38,945 nucleotides of DNA, from NCBI GenBank assembly GCA_015499985.1, contig JAAAUF010000278.1, positions 3,787-42,731 on the forward strand, in the 5' to 3' direction. The stretch comes from Haplosporangium gracile (taxonomy: Eukaryota; Mortierellomycota; Mortierellomycetes; Mortierellales; Mortierellaceae). This document shows, in pieces, positions 22,860 through 34,569 of this stretch; position 1 is the stretch's first letter, and each line of letters starts with the position of its first letter. A program made the position numbers and the translations under genes. The notes under the pieces are model-generated. The model searched no databases. It saw nothing but the letters and a program-made list of their open reading frames with translations, and had not been told where the DNA came from.

Positions 22860-24402
22860 ATGACCAGTCGTCGAGTTTTGAGCATCCAGTCGCACATCGT
22901 CTCCGGCTACTGCGGGAACAAGGCCGCAACCTTCCCTCTCCAGCTCCTCGGCTTCGATGTCGATGTCATGAACACCGTCAACTTCTCCAACCACACCGGT
23001 TCGTTGCGATCCTTTGACCTCTCAGCACACTCTTTTTTTTTTCGAATGGTTGCATGGCAACACAAGCCAAGGACTATAGCTCACCATGAGTGTCTTCTTT
23101 CCCTCGCCTTTGCTTGATAGGATATCCTTCCTGGACGGGAGAGAAGGCAACAGGAGAACAACTCACAAAACTCTTTGAGGGTCTGCAGACAAGCGGTCTG
23201 GTCGATTATACACATATTTTGACGGGTAATTAAATACGCTGCATGACTAATTACTCTCGCATGGTCACCGCCCCTAAGAAGAGCAGAGGTTCCTTGAACT
23301 ACCCCCCTGTTCGGATCATTTGACGTTTCTGCTAACGACTTTTTACAAACGCTTGTTCATGACAAAACATAGGTTACATTGGAAGCTCCCAGAATTTAGC
23401 GGCTGTGACGAACATCATTGCCAAACTCGAGGATCATGGAAATCCATTCTTCGGTATGTAGTCTGGATCTGCTTTTGGACGTTGCTCATCTTTGTCCAGT
23501 CTATTAGTTTACTTATATCAGTTTTATTGGACTCTGCTAGTGTTGGATCCGGTCATGGGTGACAACGGTCAACTCTATGTTCAGCCGGATGTCATCCCTC
23601 TCTATAAGGAACTGATGAAGTTTGCCAAAGCCATTACTCCAAACCAATTCGAGGCTGAGTAAGTTCTCGTCTGACTTTAGCGACCTTCTTCTTTCGGGGA
23701 AACGTTCTTGGAAGCATTTGAGCTAACTACTGTATAAATGCTCGTGCCGCAAATAGGGTCCTCGCAGACAAGAAGATCACGGATGTAAAGTCGTGCTTGG
23801 AAGTCATCGAAATACTGCATGACGCAGGAGTAGAGAACGTTGTCATCACATCCGTATCTCTCTCCTCTAGCGATGTTGCTGCTCATCATGCTTTCGGACA
23901 GAATAGCGCCGCAACCAATGGAACAAGCAAGAAGGATGGAGCTGAAGGAGAGTCCATGTATTGTGTCTGCAGCAGCCGGCGCTCAAAGGATGGTATCCCA
24001 AGGGTGTTTGCAATTGAATTCCCTACCTACGATGGATACTTTACAGGAACAGGAGATTTGTTTTCGGCTCTTCTGGTCGCAAGATTGGATGAGGCTGTCC
24101 AACAAGAGGCTGAATCCGATCTGGAGGGTCAGGAGAAACCAGTCTCTTTGACCAATGGGCGTCACGCAGCAAAGAGGGAAATAGCATTGTCGAGAGCATG
24201 CATCAAAGTTGTGGCTACAATGCGTGCGGTCGTGCTGAGGACCTATCAGGCGCAGAAGGGAACCACTGGGCGATCATTGGACCGGACTCTTGCATCCTCA
24301 GCGGCGGTGGTCAAGCGATGTGAGCTTCAGTTGATCCAGAGCAAGAGGGATATCGAGCAGCCAGACGAGACTGCTGTCGAAGCTATTGAGCTGAGGAGGT
24401 AG
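22860..24402 (+). CDS. PDXK: Pyridoxal kinase (362 aa, 5 exons)
   Basis: Exons: 22860-22998, 23121-23225, 23373-23453, 23541-23658, 23757-24402. The enzyme uses ATP to phosphorylate pyridoxal, pyridoxine and pyridoxamine in the vitamin B6 salvage pathway (cytosol). The N-terminus [19 protein letters not shown] with [21 protein letters not shown] is the family's opening signature. [40 protein letters not shown] and the anion-hole/catalytic-Asp motif [11 protein letters not shown] follow in the expected order. The region between [10 protein letters not shown] and the GTGD motif has a Ser/Gly/Lys-rich loop, and the tail after GTGD is extended by a charged helix. The first intron has an unusual GTTCGT donor. 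It is transcribed away from UGGT, 620 bp from that start codon. Confidence 0.95.
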
Positions 24403-25432
24403 AAAAGGAAGAACGAGGGCAAATATATAGACTTGGCTACATACTACAACATAGACACCATATACAACTATTATTACAAACATGTAACTATCGAATTGGT
24501 ATGCAAATTGGGTTTGTCGATGCCAGTTCGTCCCAGATTTTGATAGACAAAGAGAGATGACTTGGTTGATTTGGTATGTCTCGCAGTATGAAAAATTCAA
24601 CGGTGCTTGTTTCGCCTTGTTTCGGAATGACGATCGATGCATTTGTGCGACCGTTCTTACTGGTGCGAGTTATATATGTGGGCGGGTCGATGCTTTGTTG
24701 CTTGTTGCTTACTTGCCTTCTCGCTTTGTACATTTGCCGTTTTGGCTGAGCTAAAGAGCCATTTTCTTTTTTTTGACGGCATGGAACCACGAAATTGACA
24801 CGGTCCGCGGCGTTACAGCCTTTTGGAGCAGCCGACTCTTCTGATCAGACTACCGTTCTTTCTTTTTATCTGTTGTTCCTATTCTTCCTTCCTTTTGAAC
24901 CTTCTTTAACTCTACCCCATTGCTACCCTTCATTCCTCTCTTCTTTTTTCCTTTTACACAGCACTTCGTACTTGTACAAATATCCTCCCTCCCACGCAGC
25001 TCATCTCGCATAACCATTTCCCAAAACTCATTCGCACATCACACAAACCATCACTCCTAATCCGACATTCTCATTCTCATTCGCCCGACCCTCTCCTACT
25101 GCACACCTCTCAGCTCTATTCTTTCTGATCTTTCGTATCATCCATTGAGGGCCATCCGTCAAACTTTTACTTTGACTTGGCTTGCCCTATACCTACGAGT
25201 AATGGTAAGATGGCGATAAGGGGTGATCAATGCCTACATGAGCTTAAGCACCAGTTTTAGGTTGCAGTGCGGTCACACAGAGAAAAAATATTGGTGGCGT
25301 TGGATGAACTGAGCTTATTTTTTTTTTTTGCAAGTAAAAGGACAATTAGGACAGTTGCTAACTGACACTCCGACAAACCGGCCTATCGTCTTTTTCTCTC
25401 ACAAATAACTAGTCGGTTGTTTGAGCAACCAG
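24403..25432. other. Gap between pyridoxal kinase and the GPCR: 3' region, promoter and 5' leader
   Basis: The left part is the expected 3' untranslated region of the kinase. From about 24840 the plus strand is C/T-rich (transcription-start-like pyrimidine tracts) and continues as probable 5' leader of the receptor, with a likely leader intron at 25205-25412. Short frames at 24298-24790 on the minus strand and 24795-25013 on the plus strand have no domain support. Confidence 0.45.
25202..25424 (+). promoter_or_regulatory. Probable 5' leader intron and splice-created upstream mini-frame of the GPCR
   Basis: An ATG at 25202-25204 is immediately followed by a GTAAGA donor (25205). A branch-point-like GCTAACTGAC lies near 25358, a pyrimidine tract at 25390-25400 and the acceptor AACTAG ends at 25412. 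Joining the flanks would give ATG TCG GTT GTT TGA, a four-codon frame that stops 9 bases before the receptor ATG at 25433. Without splicing the ATG reads into the intron. Inferred from motifs only. Confidence 0.4.
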
Positions 25433-28400
25433 ATGCCATCATTGAGCGCGCCCATGCCTCGACATGAGGCCATGACAGTGTCGCAGTCACACGGTCATTG
25501 TTTCGAGGACCGTTCACCAGCATCATCAAGGCATCATCTACAACTGGACGAAGGAAAGGACGAGAAGGAGGATAGAGGGGGCTATGGAGAGCAGGAACAT
25601 ACCAGGAGTATTACACAGCAGTGGCAACACCAAACCGCAACGTCGGCATCACAATCACAACAAGCCCATCGTCATCAGTCATGGCTCTACTCCGTTGGTC
25701 GACTGGTTATTCTCTTGACATGGATATCATTCGCGGTTCTGTCGGTTGTCGATGCCGGAAACGAGGACGGTATCTTTGAGAACCTGCCGCTCATGGATGA
25801 CACTTCGTCATCTCACCCTACCTTACCGACGATTAAAACTCCTCCCAAACCGTCTCCAACAACCCAACCACCACCACTACTACTCAATAACACCCAACCG
25901 ACGTCTTCCAAAAACCTATTCATCGACCCGGACCATATCACCAATGACGATCACGACTCTATGTACGACCCGCCATATCAAATTCCAGGGCTCACCCACG
26001 AAGAGTTTGAGGACACTTGGTATGGCGAACCCAATACTATCAAGATTGGAGTTCTCTTGCCCTTCTCCCCTAACGCCCAGTTCCCATACATGATGCCGCT
26101 CTCCAGGATCAGCTTGAGTGTGCGTGTAGTTCAAGTACCCCTCTCTCGTGTCAGTTTCAATTGCATGGTCTGCCATAGTAGCAACTGGACTAACGATCGC
26201 TTTGTCTTTTTGCCTTGTGACGATATCAGGTCCTGAGAATGGCCATCAGAGATATGAACGACCAAAAAGTTATACCTGGTAAGGCCTTGAAACCCATTAC
26301 TTATGTCTATTATCATTCTGTGGCATCGACTGCTTTATTAACACCCCCATATTTACTATGTGAGCAGGAATGAACCTCTCCCTTGTCGTTCGGGACAGTC
26401 AACAACATATACCCGGAACGAACGTGTCAGGTGGAGCGGCCGCCATTTCCGCCACCACGCGGATACTTAACCTTGGTGTAAGTTTCCCTGATACCTGAGG
26501 AGGGGTGTTTATCGAGATGACATGCCTTTGGGCTTTTACTTGTGAGTGGACATTGATCCAAATCCTCGTTTTTCTCTCTCTCTTTCTTTCTCTCTGTCTT
26601 GTTAGGTCGGCGGAGTTATTGGAGACATCGCTTCAGATCTCACAACCGCAGAGGCCATCATGACTTCGAGTGTCGGAGTACCTCAGTGCTCCTTCGCTTC
26701 ATGTAAGTTCTTGTTTTAACTAGTCGTAGGTGACTAGCCGGGTCTGGTTTTGTTTCCGCACAGAATTATCTTGTTTTTAACTTTCATCACCCGCCAGGTA
26801 CCTTTATAGGGATTATGGTCTCTAGATCGTTGACGGTTTTTTTGTCCCACCATTGCTAATTAGTTCATTCCTATTCTCATGCGGATATTTTAGATAATAT
26901 GGATACAACGCTGCTGTCGAACTTTGTGTACTTGTTTCGCACGGTGCCTGGAGTGACAAAGTACATCGAGGCTCTGGCGCTGGTGGTCAAGCACTATAAA
27001 TGGACCAAAGTGTCCATTATGCATACATCCGACATCCCAGGGATTATTGGTGATCAGACAGTTGTTGGTTTGGCATGAGAATGGTGAATTAAGCCTTGCC
27101 TGATCCTGTGTATTAATATAGCTCACATTTCCTTATGACGCGCTTTTGTAGACGAGAAAGCCTTTTCGGCTCTGTGTGCTTCGAGCGGCGTTGAGATCAC
27201 AAGGTTTCCTATACCATTGTCACAAGGCAGGGATATTCTCGAGGCTGCCCGCAGTGTCATTCAGAATGTCAAAAACTCGGATACACGAATCCATATCCTC
27301 GCTGCACCTCGACCAATACAAATTCCCCTGTTGGCCGCCATTAGGTAAAAATGAGCAGCTGTCCTTTTTTTTTTTTTTTTTTTTCGAAACACATTAGGAT
27401 AGACCTAAGCGCATCGCTGCGCGTAGGGTGTAAAGGCGTAACTTACAAACTAAGTCTTGAAACATGACAAACGATAGGGACATTGGATTGTTCCATCACG
27501 ACCATGTGTGGATGACCACGATCGATCTGACAGACTCTCTAAAACAACTCGCCAATCCTTCAGATTTTAACGGTCTGATCATGGCTGATACGCTTTGGGA
27601 CATGCCTGGCGTTCCAGAGTACGATAGGTTCGTGACCAGTTGGCAAGCCCTGAACCCAAACGAGTAAGTATTTTGTACGAACCTTGTACAGTTTGTGTAG
27701 AAGAAAACAGGAATGCTTTGATCACCGCGAAATGCTGAGAGACTTATGACTTAATTGATTCTGTCTGTCTGTTCTGAAGATATCCAATGTCGGGGTCGTC
27801 GCAGCTGACATGGCACGAAACTTTCACATATACCTGCATGCAAGTTCTTGCCGAGGCATACAAGGATGTAAGTCCAGTACATATCCATCCGTAAACGTGT
27901 CCACATCTCGCAGAACACAACAAGAAACACAGTGTCTCTGACCTCTTTCAATTCATGTTTTTTCGTCGTCATGAAAACAAAAAATATCATAGCTAGTGAC
28001 GAACGCTATGGCACTGACCAATATAACGGTGCGGGATCGATTATTGCTCGACATTCAACAAGGCAAGCGGAGCCAGGACTTGACGATGAAGTTTTTGGGC
28101 TCGAGGAACTACAGCACCCCTGTGGGCAGGTTTATAGTCACCAAAGGGGGCGAGGCCTTCAAACTGTAAGTTAGTTTTATTGTTCGAAGCAAAAAGTCTT
28201 TCTCTTGTTATTGTTATTGACTCGTTTTTCTTCTAATCCATTTTTGGACACAGACCAATATCTATCTCGAGCTTCCAGCACAGTACCAGCGTGCCGAATG
28301 GCAGGGCCGTAGACGACAAATTAAGCATTTTCAACGACATTGTCTTCAACAGCGGGTCCACTTCGCCTCCAAGCGATGCACCGAGCTGGGATAGTAAGTC

Positions 28401-31400
28401 AATTAAGGTGTCATAATTAGCTGGTTGACCTTAGAGAGCAAAGAGCGCGACAGTGCAATTATTTCTGATTTTAACAACCTTTTTCAAACGTGTGTAATCA
28501 AAAATCTTTATAGACTTGAACCCGTCGATCAGATCCCCGTTTGGGATCACGATTGTCGTCCTAACATCTCTCTTGATGCTGGCGATCATTATCACGGCGA
28601 TCATCGTCGTTGTCTTTCGCGAAAACATTGTCATGAAGTCTGCAAGGTAAGTAAGCGTTTCTTCCTATTCCTCTTGCACTTCACTTTGAACTGCCACAGT
28701 TACTCAACCAATGATGCACCTAACTCATTCTCCTCATTTCATTAATCTATCATCCTTCAGTCCGCTGTTTTGCATTCTTGAGCTCTTCGGATTAGCAGTA
28801 ACATTGTCATGGATCTATCTTTGGGTGGACTTACCATCACCAGCAACCTGTCGAATGGGCCTGTTACTCGTCGTTGTCGGTTTGTCGATCAACCTCTCGG
28901 CACTGGTGGTCAAGAACTATCGCATCTATCGGATCTTTAACAGTGTCAGCGTTATTAACCATGCCGTCTCGAACCGTTACCTCCTCCGCGTCGTCACCAT
29001 CCCCGTTGTCATCACTATCGTACGGCCTTATTTTTTTTCTTTACGTTTGCTCCGGAGTCTTTTTGCTACATTCGTTTTAGCTGGTGCGGTTTGGTGAACC
29101 GCTTTCATGTAACTAATTTTTTCAACTCGCACTCTCTATTTAAACCAAAAATCATAGATTCCGTGTCTGGTCAGATGCTTTTACAAGTACTTGGTGCCTA
29201 CAGTAATCCGGACAAATGACAACAAGTACTGGGTCACCTGCGCATACCCGGACTCGTCGATTTTCTGGGACATTGTTGTGGGCGCGATGCCGATTATCAT
29301 CAACATCTTTGGGATTTACTTGGCTTTCAAGACCCGGAATGTCACACGGCTCTGGAACGAGGCCCGATCCATCGCTACCACCATCTAGTAAGTCACTTCC
29401 CTCTCTCTCTTCCCCCCCTTGGATCTTGCTCGTATAATGAACAAGAATCTAACTAGGTTACAGCGACGAGCGTGGTTGCTAACAACTTAATGGAGTCACC
29501 TTTTATATTGTAGTTTAGTATCATTTTTTGTGATCATAATCATCATCGTCCAGTCGTTCCCGGAGTCGCTGTACAAGGTGACATACCACGTCACATTCGT
29601 CTCGGTCTTCCTCGCAAGTCTGATCGAGTATATCATTTTGTTCTACCCAAAACTCCGGAACCTGTTCCTCGAACGACGTGGGCTTCATGTTGCTGCTGGG
29701 CGGGATGACGACGGAATGGATAGTATTCTTGGAGGTGTCTCGGCTCCCCTTGGAGGAGCAGCAGTAGCAGGAGGAGGAGGAGGTGTTGGCGGAAGGATTG
29801 GCGCGAGACTTGGTGCGGCGACATTGCTGGATGGAGGCGGTGATGGTGGTGGCGGTAGGTTTGGGGAAAGACGGTTCGGATCTGTGGCTAATTTGTTAGG
29901 AGGAGGAGGAAGACGAGGAGGCGGCGGCGGTGGAGGAGGAGATTCTACGCAAGGTTCGACCTCGTCTGCGGATTTGCAACAGCAACAATTGCACCAGCAA
30001 TTACAACAACAACAGCAGCAGGGCCACAACATTTCGGATTTGGTTTCGTCGTATCCGTTTGGGCAGCTCAATAGTGATAGTGGTGCGTTGCCGATGATTT
30101 CCCCTGTCCATCTACCGATCATGTATGAGCCTTCGTCGACACTTATCAACCGTGAAAGTGAGAAGGTCGGCGCTGGTGGTCGTGGCAGTGATCAGGAAGG
30201 GGGCATTAATGGTATCAGATTACCCGAGGCCCATCGCGCTACAGGTCGCTCTATGGGTGTTAATGGAGGAACCGCCACCAAAGCAGCAGCGGCGGCGGTT
30301 GCCGGGAGTGGCGGAGTCATCCCGCCCGCAAAGGGGTACGACACCTTTGTTCGGGACCCAAGCGCAGATATCAGGAACAACAGTCAGGACGCCCAGCCTG
30401 TCGATCTACACGATGTCCTCATGCCGTCCTCCAACAATAATCGGCGGTCAAACGGTGGACTTTTGTCAGTCTCTGGCGTTGGTGGCGGCGGCGGAGGAAG
30501 GCAGGATCTCTCTACGTACGACTTTCTGGATACCAGTGCAGCGTCAGATCGGGACCCTTACTCAAGGAATAATAGTGTGGTTGAGTATGATGCGCTGGGG
30601 ATGATTAATAGACTGAGGGCTGGGAACCGAAGTCCGAAGCTGTGCCCGCTTCAGACGAACTATAATAGTAGTAACATTGGTCCCTATGGTCTCCAGTCCA
30701 GCAGACACCCTCTTAAGGAGCGACGCGTAAGTTTTTATTCTTTTTTTTTGTGACTACAAGGGGACTGAAGGCTGAATTTTGATTTGACGTTTTTTTATAT
30801 TGTTTGCCTCAAAACCTGAACTAGGCGGACTCGTATACGGTGACAGCACCGGTACAACGACAGAGCTGGTATATGATGCGGTTCCTGGCGCAATGGCGCA
30901 TGTCCAAGATCATATTTATACCCCACTCCAAGCTCTTCATCATCGTCGACGTAAGTCCCCTCTTCCCCGCCTTACTCATCAATTTTTTTTTTGATAGACT
31001 TTATTTTGGTGGCGATTAAACTAACTCTTAAAATTTTTCACGCGCAGTTGGAGACAGAAAAATCAGAGAGTCTAATCGTCCACACAATCGAGAAGGGCTA
31101 CTCGGCATCGGACTACTGGACAACCACAAAAGAGGCACAGCACATCAACACCACCATCTACCCCACCGATGGCACCATCTCGCCTGCACCCTTGTATGGA
31201 GGGCCAAAGTTACCGCCTATCAGGTCCCACCATCTTCCGCAATACCAACAGCAGCAGCAAGGATTAAGCTCGATGCTCTCACCCTTGACTCATCCGACAG
31301 CACTACCAGTCGCAGAAGGACGTGGAGGAGGGCAGTCGCAGATCAAGCCGGATTTGGCTTCGAACCAAGTCCATACCAACAGCTTGGCCTCTTCACGTTC

Positions 31401-34065
31401 CTTGAACCCCAACGCCAACACCAATAACAGCAGCAATAATATCATGAATCAGGAGGCCCGACCATCGTGGACGGGTCTGGCGGGTTCAGAGCTGTCGTAC
31501 CAGATAGCGGACGATACTGTTTTAGCGCCTCTAGATGATCCACTCATGATGTCGTCTCTGTCCTCGGCTGCTATGCTGCCGACGACGACGACAGCCCCTG
31601 AGTCAATGTCTCCTTTGCAAAATAATCTCTCTGGAGGCGCCGCTGGTAGCGGTAATACAACGGTAGTAGGCTCTGTGGGCGGTGGTGTGGGACCTGAGGC
31701 CACAGACACTGGAGCTGGCCTGACGACGAACGCAACCAGAGTCACGATTGCGCCTGGGGCAACAGGAGCAGGAGCAGGAGTAGGAGGGGATGTGGAAGAA
31801 GGCGGGTCTAGCGGCTCCCTCCGTCGTCGAATCGAGTCCATTGCAGGGTTCAACAGCGGCGTCCGTCAAATGTCCCAGTTCCTTGGCTTCCCCGCCCGCA
31901 CCAACCCTCTCGACCTCACCTCCACCGCCAACATTGGTTCTGGTGGAGGTGGGGTAGGAGAGAGTGCCGATGTGGATGATACTCAACCGACGACGAACGG
32001 AACTGAACAAGGGATCATCAGTGAACATATTATCCGAGTTATCTCGATTCACAATGAAGTCTGGAGGGTTCAGTTACCGGATCCGGAGACCATGGAGCGA
32101 TGGATTGAGATTGGACATCAGATCAAGGATGAGAATTGGATTTCTCGCTCGTTGGCAATGAAGGAGAGTTCGGGGGATACTGGGGGGAAGAGACCTGGCA
32201 GTGGTGGTGGCGCGGGGGGGACGAAGATGAAGCGGGGTAGTTCGAGTTCTGGAAACGATTTTGGAGGCGGCGGTGGGCATCAAGGTGGAAGAGGTGGTGG
32301 TGGTGATGGAGTGAATGAGAGTAGTCCAGAGGACAAATATGAGTTTGCACAACGCCCGCCTCGGCGCCCTGGCCAACAGATGCAGCAGCGGGCTTTGTCC
32401 TTCCATCCTTTACAATCCATACCGACCTCCATGACCGCAACCTCTTTGGGGACAGGAGCGCACTTTGGTCACCAGCATCTGCTACCTCAGCCCCAACCGA
32501 CCATGATGGCGTCTTCTTCCTTTGTGGATAATAGCCCTTTGAAGAGGTATAACCCGATGCGGTTTGACAGCGACATGACAGAGACCAGTTATGCTATCAG
32601 CTCTTCTCAGAACGCGAAACGAAAACAGATCCGTGAACAGGCTGCAAGGATTAACCAGGAGATGCGGGCTACTACCCGATATGTCCCTCCACTCTTCCGG
32701 GGGCTCCTCAAACAACAGCAGCAACAGCAAACGCCGTCGGTGATGAATATTCCGCGTCTCAGTGGAACCGATGATTCGTTCTTGGGCTCAGACGCGTCTA
32801 GATCGGGATCTCCGCCTCAAAACTCGCTAGGACACCGGATCAGGAAGATCCCCAGCTCCTTATCAATGGCTCCCATCTCTGTAGCCACTCAAAAACGGTT
32901 TGGGGTTGCTAATCGTCAGGACTCATCGCGGTTTCTGGGGGGAAATCAACAACAGGGTCCCTTGAGCGCCCCGCTCGTCACCCCTTCCTCCCGCCACCGC
33001 CTCTCCGAAACCCTCCTCCCTACCCCATCTCCCACATCATCTCCCGCCACCACCCCAGATATCTCGGGAGCCGGTCACCGATCCTCGGAGGAAACCAATA
33101 TCCGCGACATCTTGGCAGAGACGAATGTCTCTTATGACCAAGGACAACACGCCGTCTACGAAAACCCGCTCCCAGGCCTCGAGCACCGCGGGTATCGGCA
33201 TTTCAACACCTTGCAGTACAACTATGACGCTCATCGCAACTCTGAATCTTCCGCAGCCGTGGCCGCGGCAGCAGCGGTGGCTAGCAATCACGCCAGGCGG
33301 AAGAAGATCCTGATGCGGCAGAGGAGGAGGCGGTCTGCAGGGACTGTGGGATCAGTAGGAACAGGTTACAACGTCGATGATGAGGATTTGGATCTGGATC
33401 TGGAGTTGGAGTTAGATTTCGAGCATTTGGAGACTCGTCATGCTGCGGAGTCTTCGCCCGAAAGTCCGCAGTGGCATTTGACGTCTGTCGAGTTGGCCAA
33501 GTTGGAGGCAGAGAACTTGAAGCGGAATAGTCTTGCTGGCAGCTTTGGCAGCCTAGGCGTAATGACAGAAGGAGGAGAAGTGGACGATATCCGATCGACG
33601 AGAAGTGGTGGAAGTGGCAACAGCGCCGCGACAGCCCACACAGCCTCTGCACCCATCAACTTCACCACCAGCGCATTCCCAACTACCACTACATCATCAT
33701 CCGCACCAGCGTCGACAACCCCAACACCCAACACGTTAACTCCCACTGGAGCTTCAACCGGAAACCTCATTAGACATCCACTAGGCGGAACAAGGTTCTC
33801 AAGGGTTTCCCCAGGAGTTCCCGCAGTCTCGTTCTTGGACGCGATGGTGGCGAAACCCGCCAACCAACACCAACAAGAAGAGTTCTCCTGGCAACAACAG
33901 GCCTTGACACTGAATCCGGTGATTATCTATTCGCCTCCGCCACCCGAACCTGGTGACGACAATTATCAAAGCCCTCCAGACAACGCCAATACTGGCGGCG
34001 ATACTGCTGATGAGAATGTGGTTGTGATTCCCGTGGGGGGAGGAGGACATGGGACGACAACAACA

Positions 34066-34098
<33 letters not shown>

Positions 34099-34215
34099 CC
34101 ACTCATGGAACGGTTGCAGTCACTCTCGCCCGCAATCATGCACTTCCCTCCACCGGTCATCGAGACCCTTGACAGCCATGTAGCAGTGACGCCGTCCTCG
34201 CCTCCTCTGACCTGA
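25433..34215 (+). CDS. GABA-B-like class C G-protein-coupled receptor with giant cytoplasmic tail (2,335 aa, 16 exons)
   Basis: Exons: 25433-26119, 26230-26278, 26368-26477, 26606-26702, 26894-27049, 27152-27344, 27478-27663, 27780-27867, 27993-28165, 28254-28393, 28514-28646, 28761-29019, 29158-29387, 29514-30726, 30825-30950, 31048-34215. Residues 1-85 are polar. A hydrophobic stretch (about 88-107) is the signal sequence or anchor. A Pro/Thr-rich linker leads to a periplasmic-binding-like ligand domain (about 200-625; KIGVLLPFSPNAQ, GGVIGDIASDLTTAEA, VPQCSFAS) with NLS, NVS, NIT and NYS sites. Seven membrane helices follow (about 636-880), with the class C cysteine pair (ATCRMG before helix 3; YWVTCAYPD in the second outer loop). 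The tail (about 885-2335) is rich in Gly, Ser and Gln with an ordered island near 1245-1300 (AQWRMSKIIFIPHSKL) and another near 1605-1645 (NEVWRVQLPDPETMERW). Role: sensing an unknown ligand, presumably via G proteins. Intron 1 donor is GTGCGT and intron 12 donor GTACGG. Confidence 0.9.
29700..30025 (+). repeat. Gly-rich and Gln-rich low-complexity coding segment of the receptor tail
   Basis: Just after the seventh membrane helix the reading frame runs through poly-glycine stretches (GGA/GGC repeats, 29760-29940) and then CAA/CAG-encoded glutamine runs (29975-30020). The frame stays open and joins correctly to the next exon, so it is coding low complexity. Confidence 0.7.
34057..34096 (+). 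repeat. CAA/CAG trinucleotide repeat coding for Thr/Ala near the receptor C-terminus
   Basis: Four ACA-type triplets are followed by about ten GCA triplets. In the receptor frame they are read as Thr then Ala, not Gln. A likely length-variable microsatellite in coding sequence, about 40 codons before the stop. Confidence 0.8.
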
Positions 34216-34569
34216 ACATGCTTCCTCCTGTGATCATGAGCGCCTCTCGACCGCAGACATTTGGCGTATAAGCGCCCTCACCGACCTTCTCTCCCAGGTC
34301 GCAAGGTCAACAACAACAACAACAACAAGCACGGGCAGAGTACACCAACAATATCATTTACGTCTCACCCTAGACATATACACATATGCACTCAACCAAT
34401 TTTGAAAAACTTGTAAAATAAAAAACTATTTATTCAATGAGAAAAAAAAAAAAAATACATTCTTTCAAAATAAAAAAAAGGCGAAGGGGTATGGGGGAAT
34501 GGTATGTATGTCACAGAAAGAAAAAAACAAAAACAAACAAACAAAAAAAAAAAACGAGAAAGAATACTA
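34216..34569. other. Convergent 3' region between the receptor and the coiled-coil gene
   Basis: The 354 bp between the two stop codons hold a CAA repeat (34308-34330) and A-rich stretches (34405-34475, 34520-34565) with AAAATAAAAA-like sequence suited to 3'-end formation on the plus strand. Frames here are Lys-rich simple sequence. I see no gene. Confidence 0.5.

Noticed and set aside
22615..22860. 81-codon frame with signal-peptide-like start upstream of pyridoxal kinase
   Set aside because: It spans the likely TATA box of the kinase and ends in a stop overlapping the kinase ATG; after the hydrophobic start the sequence has no recognisable domain. Kept only as a possible upstream frame.
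27385..27450. Small GC hairpin (GCGCA/TGCGC) in an intron of the receptor, considered as a tRNA or small RNA
   Set aside because: Only a 5-bp stem with a 4-base loop is visible; there is no cloverleaf, box motifs or second stem.
29685..30149. 154-codon minus-strand Pro/Cys-rich frame
   Set aside because: Antisense translation of the Gly/Gln repeat region of the receptor tail; poly-Pro and poly-Cys come from GGN and CAN repeats read backwards.
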